Assembly: GCF_914768045.1 (NCBI RefSeq)
Contig: NZ_CAJZCD010000008.1
Location: forward strand, 1-64,000
Reading direction: 5' to 3'
DNA length: 64,000 nt
From: Snodgrassella communis
Lineage (GTDB): Bacteria; Pseudomonadota; Gammaproteobacteria; Burkholderiales; Neisseriaceae
In this document: positions 48,665 through 57,665 of the stretch, piece by piece
Position numbering within the stretch: position 1 is the first letter of the stretch
How the letters are laid out: every line of letters begins with the position of its first letter
Made by a program: the position numbers and the translations under genes
Notes under the pieces: generated by a model
The model's input: only the letters and a program-made list of their open reading frames with translations
What the model was told of the DNA's origin: nothing
The model's database searches: none

Positions 48665-49228
48665 CTAAATTTTAATTACAATGGTTTTAGCCAGATAGTC
48701 TTCTAAAGTGCGCCGATAGGTTGCGGTACGAAATAACATAAACAGGCAAAGAATATAAAAAAATAAAGTTATCGGCTTAGATTTAATTAAAGCAATTTCA
48801 ATGTCTTGATAAAAGAGCAGGTTTAGCGTTAGACCTACTATAAGTAATGCAACATAAGGAATTACTGTACGGAATAAAACAGTTCCGATAAATCCGGGAT
48901 TGCTACCATCTATTTTGATAACTTTTATTCCTAGCAGTTTTTTTCCAAAGGATTGACCTTTTGTACTCATCATAATGCTCTGACCAATAAAATACATTAA
49001 TATCGGAACTAAAGTAGCCAATATTAAACATATTTTTCCGGCTAGGGCACTGTGCAACATTTTGGCTATAAGTCCAAAGAAAAGTGTACCCAGAATCATA
49101 CCAAGATGAAAAATCAGCACGTTAATTATAGCAGCAGCAATCCGACTCCAAGGAGAGGCTAGTTCAACTTCAATTTCATAATCATCTGCTAAGCTACTGT
49201 TAGATGAGGAAGAATGAAAATCAGTCAT
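48665..49228 (-). CDS. RDD-family membrane protein 1
   Basis: 187 residues. A polar Ser-rich N-terminus precedes ELASPWSRIAAAIIN (the RDD Arg region), three TM segments (about 35-55, 67-92, 130-150) and the conserved KGQSFGKKLLGIKVI loop. The C-terminal tail is TYRRTLEDYLAKTIVIK. RDD proteins are small inner-membrane proteins of mostly unknown function, some linked to ion or osmolyte transport. It belongs to an array of three intact and at least one decayed RDD genes next to ilvD. Confidence 0.85.
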   Translation of the reverse strand: MTDFHSSSSNSSLADDYEIEVELASPWSRIAAAIINVLIFHLGMILGTLFFGLIAKMLHSALAGKICLILATLVPILMYFIGQSIMMSTKGQSFGKKLLGIKVIKIDGSNPGFIGTVLFRTVIPYVALLIVGLTLNLLFYQDIEIALIKSKPITLFFYILCLFMLFRTATYRRTLEDYLAKTIVIKI

Positions 49229-49341
49229 ATGTAGAGTTATCCATTAACTTAATACAAGTTGTATAGAACAAATTTTAACTTAAAATGATTAATAATCACA
49301 ATAAATGTATTTGTGGCAATTTTCATTAATTCATTATGTTT

Positions 49342-49685
49342 TTATACATTAATTACAATTGTGTTAGCAAGATAGTCTTGTAAAGTTCGGCGATTGTTTT
49401 TTTTTTTTTTTTTTGAGAAATAGCATGATTAAACAAATATATACGTAAATTTATAATAAAAATCACAGCTAATTGAGAAATAAATGATGGTAGTATGAAA
49501 CTTCATATCGGTTGTAAGAATATAAACAATAATACTGACCCCGAAAGCATATTAAATACAATCTTACGTACTAATACCGTGCCAATAAAACCAGACTTTT
49601 GTCCATTGGTTTTGATGACTTTGATTCTCATCAATCGTTTACCAATCTCAGATTTTGTATATTTTGCTGTTATAGATAATGGTTA
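49342..49685 (-). pseudogene. decayed RDD-family gene
   Basis: On the minus strand the start of the alignable part reads KSEIGKRLMRIKVIKTNGQ, then GFIGTVLVRKIVFNML. It is followed by several stop codons, a run of 18 A and finally the typical tail NNRRTLQDYLANTIVIN. It matches the RDD genes on both sides but lacks the N-terminal part and has in-frame stops. The run of 18 A at 49397-49414 replaces a few bases at the corresponding point of the intact genes. Confidence 0.8.
49397..49414. repeat. T18/A18 homopolymer in decayed RDD gene
   Basis: Eighteen consecutive T on the + strand lie just before the conserved RDD tail. Intact paralogs have no such run. It is likely a hot spot for length change and sequencing error. 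Confidence 0.85.
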
Positions 49686-49751
49686 ATTCTGCCACTAAAT
49701 TTTGCGATAAATCTACTCATCGTACTTTTCCGGTTCTGAATGGGGACTGCT

Positions 49752-50058
49752 TATCTTCCATATAATGTTTTTGTGTAGCTGGTGCAACTTTATACAGACG
49801 GGGTACATGCCGGCTTAACTGATTGATAATGAACATTTTGAAATTAACCCCAGCAGCGGTGAGCAGATGCGATACCATAGTGATAGAATCGATCACAACG
49901 ATATCCAGACCCGTGGCATTATTGAAAGCTGCTTTGGTAGCCATGTTGCAAGGGAGGATGATGCTATCATGCGCTTATGATTGCGTTTGGCTAATTCAAC
50001 AATATGACGGGCGTCGTCGAGAAACCGTTCTTTATGTAAAGCATGTGTGGAAAGTATC
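49752..50058 (-). pseudogene. internal fragment of ilvD
   Basis: It aligns base by base with ilvD 47587-47905. Readable protein on the minus strand includes [10 protein letters not shown], then GVNFKM, INQLSRHVP and YKVAPATQK, matching IlvD residues of about 270-330. Many substitutions and small deletions are present and neither a start nor a stop of ilvD is included. It is a silent duplicate. Confidence 0.85.
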
Positions 50059-50084
50059 CTAATCGGCAGTGCCAGTTACGCGGC

Positions 50085-50175
50085 ATAGTACACGCGCACT
50101 GGCATATGCAGGCTATTGATATTTGTAAACTCAAGGCTGACTGTTAATTACAGTAATTCTGCCAACAAATTTCCA
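50085..50175. repeat. degenerate copy of the ilvD-RDD spacer and RDD 3' end
   Basis: The sequence TTGATATTTGTAAACTCA and the following TTAATTACA-rich part match the spacer and gene end at 48640-48695. This shows that ilvD, spacer and RDD gene were copied together. Confidence 0.65.
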
Positions 50176-50234
50176 GTGTAAGCTCAGGTTTATTTTTTCG
50201 AGACAGTGTGTGTTGATAGGTATTATCTATATGA

Positions 50235-50828
50235 CTATTTCTCTGCTTTTATAACTATTGTTCTGGCTAAATAATCCTGAAGAGTACGTTGATTTGTAGT
50301 TTTTCGGAAAAGCATAATCAGGCAAATAAACGGAAGCAGATAAGCAAATAAAAATTCAGCAGCTATCTCAGGAAAGTTAAATAAGTGAACAAATATAAAC
50401 ACAACAATAACTGAAATAATCTTGTTAATTATGTTAAAAACACCTTCGCGAAGTAATACAGTACCAACAAATCCCGGATTTTGTCCGTCAATGCCAATAA
50501 CTTTAATACCCATCAGGCGTTTGCCAAAAGATTGGCCGGTTTTGCTCATTTGTATAAATTGAAAGATAGCAAAGACTAATAGAGATATAGAAATGCATAT
50601 TATTAAACTTATAACTATAATATCGTCAGATTCAGATTGTAAGACAAATTTAACAAAAATAAAAGCGGGTATACAGCCAATAAGGGCAACCAAAGTTAGC
50701 AAGAGATTGTTAATAATATATGCGCTAATTCTGTTCCAGGGACTGGCAAGTTCAACTTCAACTTCCCTATCTATTGTATGGTCATATTGATGATTATTTG
50801 TTGAAAAGTTTTCTTGGGTATTAGACAT
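50235..50828 (-). CDS. RDD-family membrane protein 2
   Basis: 197 residues and the same layout as protein 1: a polar N-terminus, VELASPWNRISAYIINNLL, TM segments, the KTGQSFGKRLMGIKVIGIDGQNPGF loop, and the tail NQRTLQDYLARTIVIKAEK. It is the intact member of the duplicated ilvD-fragment/RDD block. Function is unknown. AT-rich spacer DNA lies upstream. Confidence 0.85.
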   Translation of the reverse strand: MSNTQENFSTNNHQYDHTIDREVEVELASPWNRISAYIINNLLLTLVALIGCIPAFIFVKFVLQSESDDIIVISLIICISISLLVFAIFQFIQMSKTGQSFGKRLMGIKVIGIDGQNPGFVGTVLLREGVFNIINKIISVIVVFIFVHLFNFPEIAAEFLFAYLLPFICLIMLFRKTTNQRTLQDYLARTIVIKAEK

Positions 50829-51235
50829 AATTGATTTTTCTAAAAATTAGTTGATGAAAATTACATAAATAACTTTAATTGTTACAGTAATTGTTTCTTC
50901 TGCTACAATAGCTATACATAAAATATAAAATATACTGTTAAATATTTTAAGTAATATTGCTTTTAAGTTCTATAATTTTTTTGTGATCAATATTCAGCTC
51001 CTATTTTTATACGCTTCTCAGTTTCTCGATAGAGTATAAATAATTACGTTACTGTTATTGGTTGGTGGTGATTGATCAATAGCAAGCAACTTTTATTGTT
51101 CAAATTAACCGGTTTTCTATTGAACGATTAAATGATTACTTGTTCGAACTATTGATTTGCTATCCATACTGAGTATTAAATATCTGATATAGGCTTATTA
51201 ATAGTCCCTGTAACAACCACAATCAGAATATCTAA
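50829..51235. other. AT-rich spacer between RDD genes
   Basis: About 400 bases with no ORF or clear RDD/ilvD match. It likely includes the promoter of RDD gene 2. Confidence 0.4.
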
Positions 51236-51868
51236 TTAACGTTTGGGAATTTTAACTGTTACAGGCTTATTGGAAGTTTTATCTTTGACAACGATTGTAT
51301 CTGCCAGAAAATCCTGTAATGTTCGCCGCTGCCACTTATTAATAAATACCATAGCCGGAAAAAGCATAAAGACAAAGTAACCAATGCCTAAAGTCAATGT
51401 GCCTATTATTACTACTATTAATTGATATACGATTTCGCGCAAAATAACATTGCGTATAAAGCCAGGATTATCACCATTGGTTCTGATTACCCTGATATTT
51501 AGCATGCGTTTACCTATAGACTGACCATATTTAGTCATCCAGCTTATTTGCCATGCGGTAAAAATAATTAGAGCCATTATCGTTATCATGATAATAGTCA
51601 ACGTTTGCGGTAGTGTAAGCCACTCTAGAAAAAACTCTGTAAATTCATCCGAGTCGTACTCTTCCTTCATAGTTTCGAATAATGCTGATAGTGAATAGAT
51701 ATATATGGGCAAAAAAATGATATATTGGAATAGCTGATTGATGGTTATTGCACACAGACGATAGGCAGGTGAGGCCAGCTCCAGTTTACCATCTGCTAAT
51801 GCCGGCATAGGTTGTATGTAGTTATTATAACCAGATGTGTTTTCGTTAATGTTGAATTGTTTTTTCAT
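51236..51868 (-). CDS. RDD-family membrane protein 3
   Basis: 210 residues, the most divergent of the three. KLELASPAYRLCAITINQ replaces the usual R-region, then TM helices, the KYGQSIGKRMLNIRVIRTNGDNPGF loop and a TM pair, followed by RRTLQDFLADTIVVKDK and a basic tail. It keeps the RDD tail signature. It ends the array next to nusB. Confidence 0.85.
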   Translation of the reverse strand: MKKQFNINENTSGYNNYIQPMPALADGKLELASPAYRLCAITINQLFQYIIFLPIYIYSLSALFETMKEEYDSDEFTEFFLEWLTLPQTLTIIMITIMALIIFTAWQISWMTKYGQSIGKRMLNIRVIRTNGDNPGFIRNVILREIVYQLIVVIIGTLTLGIGYFVFMLFPAMVFINKWQRRTLQDFLADTIVVKDKTSNKPVTVKIPKR

Positions 51869-51994
51869 GTAATTAATTAATATTTGATGTAATATAAATA
51901 TGTTTTATTGTAAATAAATAAGAAGTATCCTGCAATACTAATTTTTAATGAAATGATACATAAAATAAAATATTTATGTTTTTGATTGTGGTTG

Positions 51995-52033
51995 AAAAAA
52001 CAGACAGGTTGATCAATCAACCTGTCTGTTTTT
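51995..52033. terminator. nusB terminator
   Basis: A stem of at least 14 perfect pairs (51999-52012 with 52017-52030) has a TCAA tetraloop and A/T runs on both sides. It acts for nusB on the minus strand. Confidence 0.9.
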
Positions 52034-52054
52034 ACATTTGGGGTGCCAGTTTCT

Positions 52055-52477
52055 TTATGAGGAAGCACGTAATTCTGCTGAAAGTTTATCCAGAATGCCA
52101 TTGATGAATTTATAGCCGTCTGTACCGCCGAAGGTTTTGGTGATTTCAATGGCTTCGTTAATAATAACCGGATGTGGTGTTTCCGGCATGGCTGAAAGTT
52201 CATGGCAGGCCATTAACAGTACAGCTTTTTCTACTGGATTAAGTTCATCTTCATGCCGGTCAAGCAGGGGACGAATGCGTTTCATGTAATCGCGCTGGTT
52301 GTTGTAGGCACCAAAGAATATCTGGGTAAACAGTTCACTGTCTGCCTTGGCAAAATATTCATTGTCGCGGATGTTCTGCGCGATGATGGCTGCTGATTCT
52401 TCTTTGTTCAGTTGTGCCTGATACAGTGCCTGTACGGCAAACTGACGCGCTCGGCGACGTGGGGTAATCATTGACAT
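52055..52477 (-). CDS. nusB: transcription antitermination factor NusB
   Basis: A 140-residue all-helical protein. The Arg-rich N-terminus (RRRARQFAVQALYQ) binds boxA RNA; the C-terminal GTDGYKFINGILDKLS is typical. It works with NusE in rRNA antitermination. It follows ribH (28-base gap), the usual ribH-nusB arrangement. Confidence 0.95.
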   Translation of the reverse strand: MSMITPRRRARQFAVQALYQAQLNKEESAAIIAQNIRDNEYFAKADSELFTQIFFGAYNNQRDYMKRIRPLLDRHEDELNPVEKAVLLMACHELSAMPETPHPVIINEAIEITKTFGGTDGYKFINGILDKLSAELRASS

Positions 52478-52505
52478 GTATATAATGTCCTTGTTCAGTA
52501 AATAA

Positions 52506-52958
52506 TCAATATTGGGTTTTGAGCAGATTGGCCATTTCCACTGCTACCACCGCAGCTTCGCTGCCTTTATTGTGCATGCGTGCCAGAGCCTGAGCATCGT
52601 TTTCGGTGGTGAGGATGGCGTTGGCAATCGGTATCTGGTAATCAAGACTGATGCGGGATACGCCAGCGGCCGCTTCGTTGGATACCAGTTCGAAATGATA
52701 GGTTTCACCGCGGATAACTACGCCGATGGCTACTAGTGCGTCAAATTTGCCGCTGCGAGCCATGCTTTGCAATACCAGCGGTACTTCTAATGCACCGGGT
52801 ACGGTGGCCAGTGTAATATTGCTATCCTTAACCCCCAGTTTTACCAAACGTTCGGTACAGGCCTTAACCAGTTGGGCTCCAATCGGATTGGTGAAACGCG
52901 CCTGTACGATGCCTATGTGTAGGCCAGAACCATTGTGCTCTGGGGTGATGGTATTCAT
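52506..52958 (-). CDS. ribH: 6,7-dimethyl-8-ribityllumazine synthase
   Basis: 150 residues. Motifs are [21 protein letters not shown] (catalytic His) and HNKGSEAA near the end. It condenses the ribB product with the pyrimidine intermediate in riboflavin synthesis. The start is ATG 52958 with AAGGA seven bases upstream. Confidence 0.95.
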   Translation of the reverse strand: MNTITPEHNGSGLHIGIVQARFTNPIGAQLVKACTERLVKLGVKDSNITLATVPGALEVPLVLQSMARSGKFDALVAIGVVIRGETYHFELVSNEAAAGVSRISLDYQIPIANAILTTENDAQALARMHNKGSEAAVVAVEMANLLKTQY

Positions 52959-53088
52959 TTTGATTTCCTTTATCATCAGTTATGCCATTGGCGGGATGTG
53001 TACGCCAGTAAAAATGCTTTTTGATGGGTACTCAAGTGCCAATGTTTAGTGTTCTGATTTTACCGAATTTGGTGATAGGGTGGAATGT

Positions 53089-53985
53089 TTAAGCGGTTTT
53101 TTTCTGGCTGCGTCTGGGCTTGAGCGAACCTAGATATATTGCCATCAGTGTTAATGCTGTGCCAGTCCACTGTATTGTATTAATCGGTTTGTTGAGGAAA
53201 AAATAATCAATGAGTATCGCAGCCACCGGTTCACTTAATAATAAGAGGCCGGTTAAAGTTAATGACAGTAACGGCACTGCGTAAGCAATTAATCCCCATG
53301 CAAAGCATTGCATCACTATGCCATAAGTGAAAATCAGAAGTGCATCTGTCATATTGGTAGGCCAGAAATGGCTCGAATCAATCAATATGCTTGGTACAAT
53401 TAAGGCGCCAACTGCACCGGTGCTTACCAGTAGCATTAATGGAAATAATGAAACCGGTTCTGCCAGATGTGCCTGCCGGATACAGGCCATTGAGGCAGCA
53501 AGGGCAGCACCGGAAATTAAGCCGATAAAAATTCCGTATCCGCCATGGGTATTATGTCTGAGCTCGGGATGGGCGATGAGTATAATGCCGATGACGGACA
53601 GAAGCATGCTGAACAGTTGCAGTTTACTTTGGCGCTCGTTAAAGAAAAACCACGCTATAGCGGTTAGAAAGAATATCTGCATGCTATTGAGCAGGGTTGA
53701 AATACCGGGGCCAACGGCATGAATACTTTCGTGCCAGAATGCCAGATCAAAGCCTAGAAATACGCCAGAAAGAATACAAAAACGCTTTGCTCTGCTACTT
53801 GTCGGTAATTTTTGTCCAAAATGCCGGCTGAGTAACAGAAAAACAATACCACCAATAAATACGCGCCATAAGGCAATGGCATAGGAACCTATGGATACAA
53901 ATTTGACAATTAAGCTACCGAGTCCGAAGACAATGCAGCCAAAAGTTAAACCGGAAGCAGCCCATTTTTGTGGGGTCAGTTGCAT
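53089..53985 (-). CDS. DMT/EamA-family transporter
   Basis: 298 residues and ten TM helices in two EamA repeats (LTFGCIVFGLGSLIVKF; ALAASMACIRQAHLAE before the second half). It ends with a basic tail. It is an inner-membrane exporter or importer of small metabolites; the substrate is unknown. It sits between ribB and ribH in what is otherwise a riboflavin cluster, so a riboflavin- or metabolite-related role is possible but unproven. Confidence 0.85.
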   Translation of the reverse strand: MQLTPQKWAASGLTFGCIVFGLGSLIVKFVSIGSYAIALWRVFIGGIVFLLLSRHFGQKLPTSSRAKRFCILSGVFLGFDLAFWHESIHAVGPGISTLLNSMQIFFLTAIAWFFFNERQSKLQLFSMLLSVIGIILIAHPELRHNTHGGYGIFIGLISGAALAASMACIRQAHLAEPVSLFPLMLLVSTGAVGALIVPSILIDSSHFWPTNMTDALLIFTYGIVMQCFAWGLIAYAVPLLSLTLTGLLLLSEPVAAILIDYFFLNKPINTIQWTGTALTLMAIYLGSLKPRRSQKKTA

Positions 53986-53998
53986 TAAATATTATCCT

Positions 53999-54026
53999 TG
54001 AAAAACAGCCATTACAATAGGCTGTC
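53999..54026 (-). terminator. ribB terminator
   Basis: ACAGCC (54005-54010) pairs with GGCTGT (54020-54025), followed on the minus strand by TTTTT. The arm overlaps a DUS-like AGGCTGTCGGAA (54019-54030). Confidence 0.6.
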
Positions 54027-54065
54027 GGAAAATATGTGATGTTTTTGTTCGGTTACATCGCATAA

Positions 54066-54077
54066 TTCAGACAGCCT
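54066..54077 (-). other. candidate DNA uptake sequence AGGCTGTCTGAA
   Basis: An exact copy on the minus strand, facing a one-mismatch copy at 54019-54030 as an inverted pair, as at 27365-27390. Confidence 0.5.
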
Positions 54078-54138
54078 GAGGGGGCGTATTGTATTTCAAT
54101 TGTGTTACTAAAATATATACTTGTTTAGTAAAGAAATA

Positions 54139-55227
54139 TTATTGGGCTGGTTCTTCAAATCCGGTTACTTCAAGACCGAATCCGTTCAGGCCGGTAAAGG
54201 CAGATGGTTTACCCATAACCCGCATGCGTTTTACTTGCAGACCAGCCAGTATCTGTGCTCCGATGCCATAGGTTTTGCTGTCCCATTGTCTGGCCTGATG
54301 TGCGCCTTTGGGTAAGGTGCGGTCGAGCAGGGTGGCTCCTGTTTCGGTGCGGTGCATCAGGATGATGATGCCGGCATCAGATTGTTGTATGCGCGCCATG
54401 GCTTTAGGTAGTGACCAGGTATGCAGCTGGTCTGGTTGCAGAAAATCCATGGCGCTGAATGGTTCATGTACGCGTACCAGTACTTCGTCGGCGTTTGCCG
54501 GATTACCTTTTACTAATGCCAGATGAGTTTCGCCTGATAATTGATCTACATAGACATGCTGTGTGAAGTCGCCCCAAGTTGTATGGATATTGTTGACGCC
54601 GAGTTCTTCTATCAGGCTTTCATGGCGGCTGCGGTACTCAATTAAATCTGCAATAGTTCCGATTTTAATATTGTGTTTTTCTGCAAAAATGGTTAGTTCC
54701 GGCATACGTGCCATGGTACCATCATCATTAATAATTTCGCAGATAACTGCTGCCGGAATCAAACCGGCCAGTTTGGCTAAATCAACACTGGCTTCAGTGT
54801 GTCCGGTACGCACCAGAACGCCCCCTTTTTGCGCGCGTAACGGAAAAATATGGCCGGGCTGAACGATATCTTCTGCTTTTGCTGTTGGGGAAACTGCTGC
54901 CTGTACGGTATGTGCACGGTCTGCGGCCGATATGCCGGTAGTAATACCATGTGCTGCTTCAATTGAAACGGTGAAGTTGGTGCCATACTGGGCACCATTG
55001 TTCTGGGTCATCAGCGGTAAATGCAGGCGGTCGACAATCTCTTCTTCTAAAGGCAGACAAACCAGTCCGCGAGCGTATTTAATCATGAAATTGATGGCCT
55101 CAGGCGTGACAAACTGTGCGGCCATAATTAAATCGCCTTCGTTTTCACGATCTTCTGCATCGGTAAGGATAACCATTTTGCCGGCTTTGATATCGGCAAT
55201 GATTTCTGGAATGGTGGCAATACTCAT
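54139..55227 (-). CDS. ribB: DHBP synthase with inactive GTP cyclohydrolase II-like domain
   Basis: 362 residues. The N-terminal DHBP synthase domain has DAEDRENEGDL and HGITTGISAADRAHT. It makes 3,4-dihydroxy-2-butanone 4-phosphate from ribulose 5-phosphate. The C-terminal 165 residues resemble GTP cyclohydrolase II but the Zn-binding C-x-C...C set (normally near VRVHSECLTGD) is absent: the sequence reads VRVHEPFSAMD. This is the RibBX type, so a separate ribA is expected elsewhere. I take the ATG at 55227. A 5' piece of the gene is duplicated at 57983-58113. Confidence 0.9.
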   Translation of the reverse strand: MSIATIPEIIADIKAGKMVILTDAEDRENEGDLIMAAQFVTPEAINFMIKYARGLVCLPLEEEIVDRLHLPLMTQNNGAQYGTNFTVSIEAAHGITTGISAADRAHTVQAAVSPTAKAEDIVQPGHIFPLRAQKGGVLVRTGHTEASVDLAKLAGLIPAAVICEIINDDGTMARMPELTIFAEKHNIKIGTIADLIEYRSRHESLIEELGVNNIHTTWGDFTQHVYVDQLSGETHLALVKGNPANADEVLVRVHEPFSAMDFLQPDQLHTWSLPKAMARIQQSDAGIIILMHRTETGATLLDRTLPKGAHQARQWDSKTYGIGAQILAGLQVKRMRVMGKPSAFTGLNGFGLEVTGFEEPAQ

Positions 55228-55746
55228 GATAGTAAACAACGCTCTCTTGGCAAAATAAACAGTATTTTACTCTGGATTAGTGGCTGTAGCTTGCTTTTAT
55301 CAAAAAAGTTGATATTTGTGTATTTAAAATATCGGTTATAGGCTAATTCCGATCTTTTTATCTGATACTTATGCTCTATATGAGGAAAATAGATATGAAT
55401 ATAACAGGAACAAGTTTATGTATTAGAGAGAAACTTGAAAACGATTATGAGATTACCATTAAGGAGGAATTGATTATTGGGGGATTTATTGCTCTAAAAA
55501 ATAATATTTAAAATTGATAACCGACAGATAATAAAAAATTATAAGTGAAATAGTTAAGAAATCAATGATTAAAAAATAGAAGATAAAATCAAAGGAAATC
55601 ATATAGCTATATCTTTGAATAAGGGAAGAAAAATTTTATAGAACCAGAAATCTACGAATAACTTATAAATTAATATTAAGCGGATTGTTGTGTCTTATAA
55701 GTATTATTACTGTATTGGCTTTATCTGGAGAAGGGCGCAATAGTTA
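55228..55746. other. AT-rich gap with promoter of ribB and a small ORF
   Basis: About 500 bases. The segment 55228-55306 is the ribB upstream region, repeated in degenerate form at about 58030-58113. The rest is AT-rich; the only frame with a good ribosome site is 55395-55511. Confidence 0.5.
55395..55511 (+). CDS. 38-residue small ORF, uncertain
   Basis: ATG with GAGGAA eight bases upstream. A 38-codon frame reads MNITGTSLCIREKL... and ends with a Gly/Ile-rich part. No family is recognised. It may be a remnant of an accessory gene. Confidence 0.3.
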   Translation: MNITGTSLCIREKLENDYEITIKEELIIGGFIALKNNI

Positions 55747-56205
55747 TCAGGATTTTATTTTCAGGATAATATTGGGTTTTTGTTCCATAGGATAATCTGC
55801 ACCGCCTTTAAAATACCAATATGTCAGATAGATTGCCAGAATTGCTGCTGGCACAATCAGAAAGCCGCCACCGATAAATAGTAATAGAGATATAATTGTG
55901 TTGGGTATGCCACAAATGCAGCCAATAACAACCAGTATTTTTAAAAACAGATTAGATGAAACATCAAAAATCCAGCCAGTTATCATGATTAAAAGTATTA
56001 ATATGGCAAAAAAGGCCATGATTAATAAAAGATCATTTATGTCTAGTGTTATATCTTCGGTAAATACTTTAACTAACTTTAGAATTGGCATTTTTCCGCC
56101 ATCAGCAAAGAGTGCCAGTAACATAGGCCATGCACTGAAGATTAGAGTGGAAAAAGAGCATATTACGCGCTGTAAGAAAATTGCACCAGTATATTCTTTT
56201 ATCAT
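55747..56205 (-). CDS. small four-TM membrane protein, paralog A
   Basis: 152 residues. Hydrophobic segments lie near residues 14-35, 55-78, 85-108 and 112-130, followed by YWYFKGG and a short basic tail. It shares ITGWIFDVSSNLFLKILVVIG with paralog C (57282) and YWYFKGGADY-like end with paralog B (56651). I do not recognise the family. It is on the opposite strand to paralogs B and C. Confidence 0.65.
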   Translation of the reverse strand: MIKEYTGAIFLQRVICSFSTLIFSAWPMLLALFADGGKMPILKLVKVFTEDITLDINDLLLIMAFFAILILLIMITGWIFDVSSNLFLKILVVIGCICGIPNTIISLLLFIGGGFLIVPAAILAIYLTYWYFKGGADYPMEQKPNIILKIKS

Positions 56206-56650
56206 ATATATTCTCGCTTATTTTATAGATAAACCTAATCAAAATCTGATGATTCAGTAATCAAAAAAAGTAAGGTTTTAACATTGTTTTTAATGTCACA
56301 AAGTTGTTTTTTTATTATAACTAATTTTTCATAAAATTACAAAAGTTAGTATTTTGTATTGATTGATCTAATTTTGTTAGAGCACTAAATGCTTATAAAT
56401 CATGGTGCGCAGTTAATTGCTGATAGTTTTATTTTGCTACAAATATCATTATTGATAAATGGTAATTTTGTAATACATATTTGATATAATTATTATTTAC
56501 TCATTTAAGTTTAATCTTTCCTGTTTAGAAGTATTAAGTTTTCGATAATAAAAATATACTAAGATAGTTATAAATAATTTTAATTGCTACACATATAATA
56601 TGTTTTATAATGTAAAAAAAAGCATGTGAATGAAAATTCATGGAGGCGAT
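56206..56650. other. AT-rich spacer between paralogs A and B
   Basis: No ORF or repeat was seen. The divergent orientation of A and B suggests both promoters lie here. GGAGG at 56642-56646 serves paralog B. Confidence 0.4.
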
Positions 56651-57100
56651 GTGAACTTGAACTATTTTAAATCACAAGATTTTTTCTCTCGTTTAGCTCT
56701 TTCATTCGGTGCGTTAATTATTACAGCAGCACCGTTTTGGATTTTTTTGTATGTCGTTCTCCTCTGTTTCCTGTCTATAGGATATGATTATGAATCCACA
56801 AAATACTATGTGATACTGGTTTTAATAGTCACAGCTTGTTTTGTAGTGGTTGTGCTTATGTTAATGATTCTCGGATGGATTTTGAACTGCAAATCAAATT
56901 TTGTAATTAATACTATAGTGGTTATCGCGATGTTTTGTGCCCTTCCTCCCGTGGTAATTAGTTTTGCTTTTATGGTTGGTATTCTTATGTTGCCATTGTA
57001 TATATTGGCTGGTTATTTGGTTTACTGGTACTTAAAAGGAGGGGCAAAATATCAACCTAAAGTTAAACCAGCGTTGAAAGTGAAGATTAAGCTAAGCTAA
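56651..57100 (+). CDS. small four-TM membrane protein, paralog B
   Basis: 149 residues from the GTG at 56651, four bases after GGAGG; a longer form from ATG 56630 is possible. Hydrophobic helices are near residues 17-40, 58-80, 87-110 and 112-132, then YWYLKGGAKY and a basic end. It aligns end to end with paralogs A and C. Confidence 0.65.
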   Translation: MNLNYFKSQDFFSRLALSFGALIITAAPFWIFLYVVLLCFLSIGYDYESTKYYVILVLIVTACFVVVVLMLMILGWILNCKSNFVINTIVVIAMFCALPPVVISFAFMVGILMLPLYILAGYLVYWYLKGGAKYQPKVKPALKVKIKLS

Positions 57101-57281
57101 TTGAAATTTGTAATTGATGCTGGTAAAGCTTGTATTTGAAGTTATTATTTTTGATATCTTAAAAATCTTTAATAGTATGAGATGTAACAGGAATCATTTT
57201 ATATAAAAAGTTATCTGAAACTATGTTTGGCTTGTGTATTATGTTTGATAAACAGCTATTTAAGCTAATATAGAGGTTGGA

Positions 57282-57665
57282 ATGAATATGGAAAAAGAAT
57301 ATACCCGTGCCACATTTGTAAAACGTTTTTTGATATCTCTAGGTTCCTTGATTATCGGCTCGCCATGTTTCTTTATTGGGATTGTAGGCGATGGAAAAGC
57401 TTTGAGTGTAGTGGTTCTCATTGCAACGATAATATTATTAATTATGATGTTTGGATGGATATTTAATGTTTCTTCTAATCCCTTTCTAAAAGTTTTGGTT
57501 GTTATTGGTTGTTGCTGTGGTTTACCTAATGCTTTAATATGCCTGACAATCGGCAGTATGCTCATGGGCGTTGGTTTATTAATTTTGCCGGCAACATTGT
57601 TGGCTTGCTATCTAACTGTCAGGTATTTTGAGAGCAGACCTGATGATGTAATAGATCAAGCTTGA
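57282..57665 (+). CDS. small four-TM membrane protein, paralog C
   Basis: 127 residues, the shortest. It starts MNMEKEYTRATFVKRF, then TM helices and FGWIFNVSSNPFLKVLVVIG, matching paralog A closely. It lacks the loop between the first two helices. The tail diverges (ESRPDDV instead of KGG), perhaps from decay. The ribosome site is GAGG. A ribB fragment follows 320 bases on. Confidence 0.65.
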   Translation: MNMEKEYTRATFVKRFLISLGSLIIGSPCFFIGIVGDGKALSVVVLIATIILLIMMFGWIFNVSSNPFLKVLVVIGCCCGLPNALICLTIGSMLMGVGLLILPATLLACYLTVRYFESRPDDVIDQA

